Source: Victivallales bacterium
GTDB taxonomy: Bacteria; Verrucomicrobiota; Lentisphaeria; Oligosphaerales; Oligosphaeraceae
Reading direction: 5' to 3'
NCBI GenBank assembly: GCA_017543165.1
Contig: JAFYGL010000586.1
Location: forward strand, 1-13,007
Length of the DNA stretch: 13,007 bases
Below, piece by piece: positions 1-6,328 of the stretch; within the stretch, counting starts at the first letter, position 1, and each line of letters begins with the position of its first letter. The translations under genes and the position numbers were made by a program. Below the pieces are notes generated by a model, which was given only the letters and a program-made list of their open reading frames with translations, was not told the DNA's origin and ran no database searches.

Positions 1-1102
1 GCCAGCCGTAGCCTGCGACGCCGATTGCGCCAACATGGTCGATGTTCTCCACGCCCAGATGCACCGCGCCTGGCCCGATGGATTCGCTGAGGCCATAGTT
101 GGTGTCGTACTGGTGATTCGGGAATACCGCCTTCCAGCGCTTTATGAGGCTGGGCGGCACTGGCTGCGCACCTATGTGCATCAGCCTCCACTGCTCCAGA
201 TGATATTCGGAGAGATTGATTTCGCCGCGCTCGATGGCATCCAGTATGTCCTGCGCCCATGGAACCAGCAGCCACACTATTGTGCAATGCTCCTCCGATA
301 CTGTGCGGATTATCCATTCGGGCTTGATGCCCTTCAGCAACACTGCCTTGCCGCCAACCAGGAAACTGCCAAACCAGTGCATTTTAGCGCCTGTATGGTA
401 CAGTGGCGGAATGCAGAGGAATGTGTCCTCACGGGTCTGCCCGTGGTGGTTCTGCTCCACGCGGCATGAATGCATCAGGCTCAAGTGCCTGTGTACAATC
501 GCCTTGGGGAAGCCAGTCGTGCCAGACGAGAAGTAGATTGCCGCGTCGTCATCGTCAGTCAGCGGAATGTTGGGTTCCGTATCGGGAAAATCAGGGACCA
601 GCCCAGCGTAGGCCTCTGCAAATGTGGGGCAGTCCTCGCCAACATACATCATGGTCTTCACTTTGGGCAGTTTATCGCAGATTGCCTCCATCCTTCCCAC
701 GAATTCAGGGCCGAACAGCAGAACCTCTACATCCGCCAGCTCCAGGCAGTATTTGATTTCGTCCGAAGTGTATCTGAAGTTAAGCGGCACGGCCATTGCG
801 CCGCTCTTGAGTATGCCGAAGTATATCGGCAGCCATTCCAGGCAGTTCATCAGCAATATGCCTATTTTCGTGCCTTTCTTGATGCCGCGGGCAAGCAGCA
901 GGTTTGCAAGCCTGTTGGACTTGCGGTTGAACTCGTCCCAGGTGATTTCGGAACGGAATGTGTCTATTGGACTGGCTTCGATAAGGGCGTATTCCTTCCA
1001 GGTCGTATGCCTTTTCTCCAGTTCCTGTGGATTTATCTCAACCAGAGCCACATCATTGCCGTAGAGTGCGGCATTTTGCTTCAAGATTTCTGTAATTGGC
1101 AT
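1..1102 (-). CDS. AMP-forming acyl-CoA synthetase (ANL superfamily), 3' end outside the window
   Basis: The enzyme activates a carboxylic acid, probably a fatty or other organic acid, with ATP to an acyl-adenylate and then usually a CoA thioester in the cytoplasm. The visible 367 residues begin MPITEILKQNAALYG and stay open to the window edge. The ATP-binding P-loop motif is at residues 190-204, with core SSGTTGFPK. A PPLYHTG segment follows at 232-238. The adenine-binding motif appears as NYGLSES at 335-341, with Ser where many relatives have Thr. The missing part would be roughly the last 150-200 residues, including the mobile C-terminal domain. The start is 34 bases after the hydrolase stop, with a weak purine-rich stretch (AGAAGA) upstream, so the two genes are probably co-transcribed. 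Family assignment is firm; the substrate cannot be read from the sequence, and a CoA-independent ligase of the same superfamily is possible. Confidence 0.9.
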   Translation of the reverse strand, partial: MPITEILKQNAALYGNDVALVEINPQELEKRHTTWKEYALIEASPIDTFRSEITWDEFNRKSNRLANLLLARGIKKGTKIGILLMNCLEWLPIYFGILKSGAMAVPLNFRYTSDEIKYCLELADVEVLLFGPEFVGRMEAICDKLPKVKTMMYVGEDCPTFAEAYAGLVPDFPDTEPNIPLTDDDDAAIYFSSGTTGFPKAIVHRHLSLMHSCRVEQNHHGQTREDTFLCIPPLYHTGAKMHWFGSFLVGGKAVLLKGIKPEWIIRTVSEEHCTIVWLLVPWAQDILDAIERGEINLSEYHLEQWRLMHIGAQPVPPSLIKRWKAVFPNHQYDTNYGLSESIGPGAVHLGVENIDHVGAIGVAGYGW

Positions 1103-1136
1103 TTTTGTCTTCTTTTGTACTAGTTGAAACTACTAA

Positions 1137-1940
1137 TTAGGCATTGCATACATTCCAGTGGAACTGCATAAGCGGGGTCACATTGTCCAGTCCATGTGGA
1201 TGGTGCGCCCATGCGCGCCTGTGGAACACATACACATTGCCTGGCTGTACGTTCTTCAATGTGCATGCCATGTCCTTGTCCTGCAGTTCTGTGACGGGGA
1301 TGCCCAGTTTCTTGAATTCGGCCTCCAGCAAGTCGAAGTTCAAAGGTGGCAGCACCACATTGTCCGCGCCGCCGATGATGGCGAACACTGGTATCTTGGC
1401 ATCAGCAATGGCCTTGACGTTGTTCAATGGATTCAGTTTGCTTGCCTTGACCTGCTCCACGGTCATGCCCCACTGCTCGCAGATTTGCCCTACGCGGTCC
1501 GCCGCCGATGGTTCTGGATCAGCCGCGTTGCAGACTGGCGCGTCCAGGTATATTGAGCGTACCTTCTCTGGATATGTTTCGGCATAGCGCAGGGAGTAGA
1601 AACCGCCCCAACTCAAGCCGATGAGACTGACCTTGCTGGCAAGCCCCAGGCCAACGGCTATGTCCTGGAACTTGGACATGATTTCCATTCCTTTCGGGCT
1701 GCCGTGGAAGCGATGCACATCGACATGCCCATGATAGAAGCCATGCTCAAGATATGCCACCGTGCCGACTCTTGGCACAAATGCCTCCGCCCACTGTGTG
1801 CACCAGGTCCAGCGTCCGTCCTGCGCAGGAAACTCTGGCTCCACAATCCATGCCTCGCAGCCTTCAATTGTGAAATGATGGCGCTTGAAGCCATACCAGA
1901 CATCCACACTCCAATCCTCTGGAAACACAATCTTCGTCAT
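1137..1940 (-). CDS. alpha/beta hydrolase, probable esterase-like enzyme
   Basis: A 267-residue alpha/beta hydrolase of unknown substrate. The nucleophile elbow is GLSWGG with Ser110. Asp193 in GGADNVVLP and a histidine in the AHHPHG stretch (246-249, most likely His249) fit the acid and base of the triad. Other visible marks are an aromatic N-terminal segment with WYGF (15-18), a GSPKGM loop (80-85) and YLDAPVCN (131-138). I associate the YLDAPVC signature with a hydrolase family common in Planctomycetes and relatives; that is from memory and unverified. There is no signal peptide, so it should be cytoplasmic. I chose the ATG at 1940, which has GGAG and AGGA upstream. The frame stays open upstream to an ATG at 2036, but that extra stretch is encoded by the spacer hairpin and a low-complexity leader. 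It sits 34 bases before the acyl-CoA synthetase, so it may act on a related acyl or ester substrate; this is inference. Confidence 0.85.
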   Translation of the reverse strand: MTKIVFPEDWSVDVWYGFKRHHFTIEGCEAWIVEPEFPAQDGRWTWCTQWAEAFVPRVGTVAYLEHGFYHGHVDVHRFHGSPKGMEIMSKFQDIAVGLGLASKVSLIGLSWGGFYSLRYAETYPEKVRSIYLDAPVCNAADPEPSAADRVGQICEQWGMTVEQVKASKLNPLNNVKAIADAKIPVFAIIGGADNVVLPPLNFDLLEAEFKKLGIPVTELQDKDMACTLKNVQPGNVYVFHRRAWAHHPHGLDNVTPLMQFHWNVCNA

Positions 1941-1987
1941 TGTCCTGATTCTCCGTTGTTTGTTGTTGTATTTGATATTTGGGTAAG

Positions 1988-2036
1988 TTTTTATGTGGGC
2001 TCCGTTCTTATGTGGGCGCCGCCTCGGCGCCCACAT
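1988..2036. repeat. GC-rich hairpin repeat (copy A) with an adjacent half-site
   Basis: Positions 2010-2021 (ATGTGGGCGCCG) pair perfectly with 2025-2036 (CGGCGCCCACAT), giving a 12 bp stem with a 3-base loop. The hairpin begins one base after the glycosyltransferase TAA. A second copy of the left arm, TTATGTGGGC, lies at 1991-2000 with a T-run before it (TTTTTATGTGGGC, 1988-2000). The same TTTTTATGYGGGC word recurs at 6231-6243. On the minus strand no U-run follows the stem, so it is not a canonical intrinsic terminator, although it may slow or protect transcript ends. Confidence 0.8.
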
Positions 2037-2037
2037 C

Positions 2038-2910
2038 TTAGTTGTAGCGAAGGTCCAGTTCGGGTGTCAGGGGCAGTTCCTGGCGTTTCAGCCAGACAAA
2101 GTCCTCTGGCTCCGCTGGAATCAAGTCCTTGCGCTGCGGGAAGTAGTCCTTGTACGCCTGCTTGAATTTGAGGGAGTTGCGGGCGATGTTGCTAGCGTAT
2201 TCCGCCTGCCCCACGGAGGCGGTTGTCATTCCCTCGAAGTGGTAGATTTCCACATCTGGCGTGTAGCATACCCTCATGCCTGCGAAACGCGCCCTCATGC
2301 ACAGGTCCAGGTCTTCATACTGCACTGGGTGGTACAACTCGTCCAGCATGCCAATGGAGGTGCGCAAATCAGTCCTCATGAGCCAGCATGCGCTGATGAG
2401 CGCCTCCCTTTCGCCGTAGGAGGCGAAGCGTTGATTGTCCCTGGGCGTTCCGCGTCCCAGGAATGAAACCCGTCCCGCCCTGTTGAAGGAGACACCTGCG
2501 CTCTGTATGCAGTGCGGTTTGAATGGGTAGATTATCTTTGGCCCCAGTATTGCCAGTTTGTCATCTTGCTGGAAGCATGATTTCATGCGTGCAAGCCAGT
2601 CTGCCGTGCAAACCGCCGCGTCATTGTCCATGAACACGGTGTATTTTGACTGCACCTTCTCCCATGCCTGGTTTCTTGCCAATGAACAGCCCACATTCTC
2701 GCTGTTGCGCCAGGTGGTGAAGGCAATGCCAGCCTCACGCAGCCTGGGTGCGAAGTCCTGTATCAGTTGTGGTGTGGCGTCGCTGGAGCAGTTGTCCACC
2801 AGGAACATTTCATCTGGCAGAGTCTTTGCGCCCAGAATGCTCTCCAATGCGTGCTTCGTGAAGTCCACGCCGTTGTGGGCAAGCATTACGATGGCTGTGT
2901 CCGTGTTCAT
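2038..2910 (-). CDS. family 2 (GT-A fold) glycosyltransferase
   Basis: A 290-residue glycosyltransferase of the GT2 type, which transfers a sugar from a nucleotide-sugar donor to an acceptor, often in surface polysaccharide or protein glycosylation. The fold is recognisable from the N-terminal strand TAIVMLAHNG (5-14), the LVDNCSSDAT segment (37-46), the NSENVGCSLARN stretch (69-80) and the metal-binding DND at 95-97 (VFMDNDAAV). The C-terminal half has YEDLDLCMRAR (198-208), the usual acceptor-side acidic motif, and EIYHFEG (221-227). No membrane segment is visible, so it is soluble or peripheral. The ATG at 2910 overlaps the topA stop as ATGA, implying translational coupling. An upstream in-frame ATG at 3021 lies inside topA and would add 37 residues that look like out-of-frame topA sequence, so I rejected it. 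Donor and acceptor are unknown. Confidence 0.9.
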   Translation of the reverse strand: MNTDTAIVMLAHNGVDFTKHALESILGAKTLPDEMFLVDNCSSDATPQLIQDFAPRLREAGIAFTTWRNSENVGCSLARNQAWEKVQSKYTVFMDNDAAVCTADWLARMKSCFQQDDKLAILGPKIIYPFKPHCIQSAGVSFNRAGRVSFLGRGTPRDNQRFASYGEREALISACWLMRTDLRTSIGMLDELYHPVQYEDLDLCMRARFAGMRVCYTPDVEIYHFEGMTTASVGQAEYASNIARNSLKFKQAYKDYFPQRKDLIPAEPEDFVWLKRQELPLTPELDLRYN

Positions 2911-5687
2911 TTCTTTTGCAGGTCCTTTGTGAAACGGCAGGCTGGATAGCCAGAGCAACCCAGGAAAACGGAGTTCTGGCCGCTGCGCCGCATGTATCTG
3001 CGAACGAGAGGCTTGCCGCACTTAGGGCACACACCGTAGTCCTCATGCACCTCGCCCACATCCTCAAGCACAGCCTCCAGCCCTTCCACGCTGCTCTTGT
3101 AGTTCGCCATGACACGGCGAAGCGCCGCCAACTGCTTGTCCGACAATGTGCCTTTCTGCTGGAATTGACTTCTCAGTGAATCCACGAATTCATGGTCGTC
3201 GAAAACACGCTTTCCCTTGGTGGAGGGTTCTCTCCAGTTTGTGATTTTCTCCGCCATTGCCAGCAATTGGCCTGCCTGGTTTGCCATTGCGTTTTTCTCT
3301 TCGGAGGCCGCAGCCTGTTGCTCTGGCGTATCGTTGGGTGTTTCGATCTGCACATTGTAGCCCAATGCCGCGGCAAGTTGTGGCAAGTTGGGTATTTTTC
3401 CCGCATAGCGTTCCGCCACTTTGATTAGCGCGGCCAGCTGCGCATCAGTCAAAGGCTTTCCAGAAGCAACACGCGCATCCAGCGAGGTGAAGAACCTGGC
3501 ATCGCTGAATATACGCCCTCCACGAGTGACAGGTGCATTGAATTCAAGGCCACGCATCGCGTCAAGCAGGTCGTTCAAGGCGGTGTTCACCTTCTGCTTC
3601 TCCTCGTTTGCTGCATTCTGCTTCAACTCCTCGATTATCCTGTTGATTTCCTCCTCAAGGCCATTCTGCTTTGCAACGGCAAGTATTTCAGGATTTGTCC
3701 TGGCATACTTGGCGGACATCCTCAGCAACGCACTCCACTGTCTCTCCGAAAGGGGCTTGCCGTTTTTGATGTTTTCCTGTATGCTCTGTATGAATCTTGC
3801 ATCGTCGATTCTCCAGCGTCCCGCGCCGCTGGGCGGGTCGAACTTGAATCCAGGCTTGAAGCAAGCGGCAAGATTACGCACAGGGTCGCCTGCCTCTCCA
3901 GCGGTGTCAACGGACTTCATGCCTGTCCATGTCTGGAACTTCTCATAGAAATCCTTCAGCATCTGCACCCAGTTCTGCTTTCCTTCCTCCACGTTGTCAA
4001 GCTTCCCTTCCATGTCGGCGGTAAAGCCAATGTCAACAAGGCTAGGCATCTGCTGTACCAGATAGTCGCAGGTGCGGAAGCCCAAATCTGTAGGGGCAAG
4101 GCCGTTCTTGTCCTTTGAGACATAGTCTCTTTCCTGGATTGTGTTGACGGTGGTGGCGTAAGTGGACGGGCGCCCCACGCCGTTCTGCTCCAGCGCCTTG
4201 ACCAGGGAGGCCTCGGTATATCTTGGCGGGGGCTGGGTGAAGCATTGCTCCTTGAGCAGTTGCAGCAATGTGCAAAGCTGCCCGACTGGCAGGTTCGGAA
4301 GTGTCTTCAACTGCTCGTCTGGGTCGTCTTCTTCGCCTACGTCCTTGATGTTATAGACCTGTAGATAACCTGGGAACAGCGTTTCGCGAGCCGCAGCACG
4401 GAACAGGCAAGCCACGCCAGTGGCATTTGCTGCGTTCTTGTCGCTGACCAGGCCGCTGGCGCTGGTGGTCAGCAACTGGCCGCCTGTGCTCTCCACCTCA
4501 ATGACATGGTCCATCTGCCTGGCAGGCGCCATCTGGCTTGCAATGAAGCGGTTCCATATCAGACGGTAGATCTTGAGCTGCTGGGGCGTCAGATACTGCG
4601 CGATGGCGTCAGGCGCATATTGCATGGAAGTGGGGCGTATCGCCTCGTGTGCCTCCTGGGCAGATTTCCTGGAACGGTATATGTTTGGCTTCTCTGGCAC
4701 GAAATCCCGCCCATAGTTGGCGGCAATGTAGGCCCTGGCCTCGTCCTGGGCCTCCTTGGCTATATTGACTGAATCAGTTCTCATATAGGTGATGAGGCCG
4801 ACCTGTCCCGCCGCGCCCAGGTTGATTCCTTCGTATAGTTCCTGTGCAATTTTCATGGTCTGCGAGGCACTGAAACGCATTGAACTGCCCGCCGCCTGCT
4901 GAAGCGTGCTGGTTATGAACGGCGGCGGCGCATTCCTCTTGCGCGGATTGTTGCTTACGGAACTGATTTTGTGGACGACACCATTGCTTTGCAGGGCGGA
5001 GGCCAGCCGTTCTGCATCAGGACCGCTGCCCACAAGAACCTTGTTGCCGTTTACGCGCGACAGGCGTGCCTTGAGTGTCGTGTTTGCGCCAACGCCGAAT
5101 ATGGCATCCATGTTCCAGTATTCGGTGGGCTTGAAATTCTGTATTTCACGTTCCCTTTCCACAACTAGGCGCAGGGCGACGGTCTGGACACGGCCAGCGC
5201 TGGTGCCTTTCTGGATATTGCGCCACAGCATGGGGCTGACCTGGTAGCCCACTATCCTGTCCAGCACACGCCGTGCCTGCTGAGCATCCACCATGTTCAT
5301 GTCAATGGTGCCTGGATTGGCAAAGGAACGCTGTATTGCGCTCTGTGTGATTTCGTGGAATGTAATGCGGTGGAACGCAGCCCTGCCGCCTTTGAGCACT
5401 TCCTGCAAGTGCCAGGCAATGGCCTCTCCTTCGCGGTCAGGGTCGGTTGCAAGATAGATGTCGTTGGCGGAGGCCGCCTCTTGCTTCAACTGGCGTATTA
5501 TGCGCTTGCCGTTGGCAGTCATCTCATAATCTGGGTGGAAGTCGTTGGCGATGTCCACGCCCAATGCCCTTTCAGGCAGGTCGCGCACATGTCCCTGGGA
5601 GGCCATCACAGTGATGCCTTGTCCAAGAAAACGCCCTATGGTACGCGCTTTCGTCGGGGATTCGACGATAACCAGTGAATTGCTCAT
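2907..5687 (-). CDS. topA: DNA topoisomerase I (type IA) with three internal C-terminal repeats
   Basis: It relaxes negatively supercoiled DNA by cutting and rejoining one strand through a 5'-phosphotyrosine. The 926-residue protein has the full type IA core. The Toprim motifs are VIVESPTKA with Glu9 and TDPDREGEAIAWHL with Asp82, Asp84 and Glu86. The catalytic Tyr301 and Arg303 lie in GLITYMRTDS. SAGRVQTVALRLV (163-175), AHEAIRP (346-352) and the QNGVGRPSTYATT region (501-513) complete the core. The tail differs from the common pattern: three related modules near residues 615-669, 716-768 and 817-870, spaced by about 100 residues, come before a single zinc ribbon (Cys887, Cys890, Cys911, Cys917). 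E. coli TopA is about 865 residues. The start has a strong AAGGAG four bases upstream and lies 33 bases after ybaK. The stop overlaps the glycosyltransferase start. The enzyme call is near certain; the role of the repeats is unknown. Confidence 0.97.
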   Translation of the reverse strand: MSNSLVIVESPTKARTIGRFLGQGITVMASQGHVRDLPERALGVDIANDFHPDYEMTANGKRIIRQLKQEAASANDIYLATDPDREGEAIAWHLQEVLKGGRAAFHRITFHEITQSAIQRSFANPGTIDMNMVDAQQARRVLDRIVGYQVSPMLWRNIQKGTSAGRVQTVALRLVVEREREIQNFKPTEYWNMDAIFGVGANTTLKARLSRVNGNKVLVGSGPDAERLASALQSNGVVHKISSVSNNPRKRNAPPPFITSTLQQAAGSSMRFSASQTMKIAQELYEGINLGAAGQVGLITYMRTDSVNIAKEAQDEARAYIAANYGRDFVPEKPNIYRSRKSAQEAHEAIRPTSMQYAPDAIAQYLTPQQLKIYRLIWNRFIASQMAPARQMDHVIEVESTGGQLLTTSASGLVSDKNAANATGVACLFRAAARETLFPGYLQVYNIKDVGEEDDPDEQLKTLPNLPVGQLCTLLQLLKEQCFTQPPPRYTEASLVKALEQNGVGRPSTYATTVNTIQERDYVSKDKNGLAPTDLGFRTCDYLVQQMPSLVDIGFTADMEGKLDNVEEGKQNWVQMLKDFYEKFQTWTGMKSVDTAGEAGDPVRNLAACFKPGFKFDPPSGAGRWRIDDARFIQSIQENIKNGKPLSERQWSALLRMSAKYARTNPEILAVAKQNGLEEEINRIIEELKQNAANEEKQKVNTALNDLLDAMRGLEFNAPVTRGGRIFSDARFFTSLDARVASGKPLTDAQLAALIKVAERYAGKIPNLPQLAAALGYNVQIETPNDTPEQQAAASEEKNAMANQAGQLLAMAEKITNWREPSTKGKRVFDDHEFVDSLRSQFQQKGTLSDKQLAALRRVMANYKSSVEGLEAVLEDVGEVHEDYGVCPKCGKPLVRRYMRRSGQNSVFLGCSGYPACRFTKDLQKK

Positions 5688-5720
5688 ATCGCTCCTTCTA
5701 TCTTAAAATTGTGAATGTCT

Positions 5721-6215
5721 TCAAATTGCCACATTGACGGGAGTCGCATTGAGAAGGCGGGTGATCACCTCTGGCTCCATCTCAAGGCAAAAGCCCCTGT
5801 AGCCGCCGTTGATGTAGATTTTGTCCAGTTCAAGAATGGAGGCTTCCACATATACAGGCATTTGCCTGCGGGTGGCGAATGGCGATGTGCCGCCTACGTG
5901 GTAGCCGCTGTTTTTGTCCGCTTGTTCTGGTGTGCATGGGGACACGCTTTTCACCTTGAGGAAACGCGCCATTTCCTTTGTGGACACCGAGTTGTCCCCA
6001 TGCATCAGTATCACAAAGGGCTTCTTCGCATCTGTCTCCATGATGAGCGTCTTGATGACCTTGTGCTCGTCAACGCCAAGCACATTGGCAATCTGGGATG
6101 TGCCGCCATGCTCCTCCCATACGTACAAATGCTCGATGTAGTTCACTTTAGCGGCCTTGAGCATCCGTATCGCAGGAGTCATTGGACTTCCATGTTTCAA
6201 ATCCTGTACTGGCAT
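5721..6215 (-). CDS. ybaK: YbaK/EbsC-family aminoacyl-tRNA deacylase, probably Cys-tRNA(Pro) deacylase
   Basis: Trans-acting editing enzymes of this family hydrolyse wrongly charged tRNA, classically Cys-tRNA(Pro) made by prolyl-tRNA synthetase, in the cytoplasm. The protein follows the family layout throughout: MTPAIRMLKAAKV near the N-terminus, a VIKTLIM segment with the conserved Lys55, GYHVGGTSPF at 104-113 with the glycine-rich catalytic loop, and INGGYRGFCLEME near the end. Length is 164 residues from the ATG at 6215, which has AAGGA eight bases upstream. A second ATG at 6182 (MTPAIR) would give 153 residues and matches the start of E. coli YbaK as I recall it, with GGAAG upstream, so the true start is open. 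It is followed by topA after 33 bases, suggesting one transcript. Related family members (ProX, INS-like) edit other amino acids, so the exact substrate is inferred. Confidence 0.88.
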   Translation of the reverse strand: MPVQDLKHGSPMTPAIRMLKAAKVNYIEHLYVWEEHGGTSQIANVLGVDEHKVIKTLIMETDAKKPFVILMHGDNSVSTKEMARFLKVKSVSPCTPEQADKNSGYHVGGTSPFATRRQMPVYVEASILELDKIYINGGYRGFCLEMEPEVITRLLNATPVNVAI

Positions 6216-6230
6216 GTTTGTTTTCCTTGT

Positions 6231-6260
6231 TTTTTATGCGGGCGCCGAGGCGGCGCCCGC
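6231..6260. repeat. GC-rich hairpin repeat (copy B)
   Basis: Positions 6238-6247 (GCGGGCGCCG) pair perfectly with 6251-6260 (CGGCGCCCGC) around a 3-base loop. It is preceded by TTTTTAT, as in the half-site at 1988. It differs from copy A by one base pair in the stem, T-A there and C-G here, and its loop is the reverse complement of copy A's, so it sits in the opposite orientation. It lies in the 113 bp purL-ybaK spacer, 22 bases before the ybaK ATG at 6215. The rest of the spacer up to hairpin C holds a 9-base direct repeat, CTGGCGGGA, at 6271-6279 and 6289-6297, and nothing else I recognise. Confidence 0.75.
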
Positions 6261-6303
6261 TCAGGTTGCCCTGGCGGGAACAGCGTTTCTGGCGGGAGTT
6301 CGC

Positions 6304-6328
6304 TTTATGCGGGCGGTGCCCGCATAAA
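6304..6328. repeat. perfect hairpin touching the purL stop codon (copy C)
   Basis: TTTATGCGGGC (6304-6314) pairs over all 11 bases with GCCCGCATAAA (6318-6328) around a GGT loop. The stem begins at the base directly after the purL TGA. The arm shares ATGCGGGC with copy B, so it looks like a shortened member of the same family. On the minus strand the base of the stem is A/U-rich but no U-run follows. A 3'-end processing or transcript-stabilising role is as likely as termination. Confidence 0.75.

Noticed and set aside
2911..3021. Longer glycosyltransferase start inside topA
   Set aside because: The added 37 residues come from another frame of the topA zinc-ribbon region and do not resemble a glycosyltransferase N-terminus. 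The ATG at 2910 begins directly before the first beta strand.
2928..3905. Frameshift or gene fusion in the TopA tail
   Set aside because: The frame is continuous, the repeat modules align with each other and the zinc ribbon is intact, so the extra length is a real part of the protein.
6231..6328. Canonical Rho-independent terminators
   Set aside because: The stems are strong but no U-run follows on the minus strand; for copy B the minus strand has an A-run after the stem.
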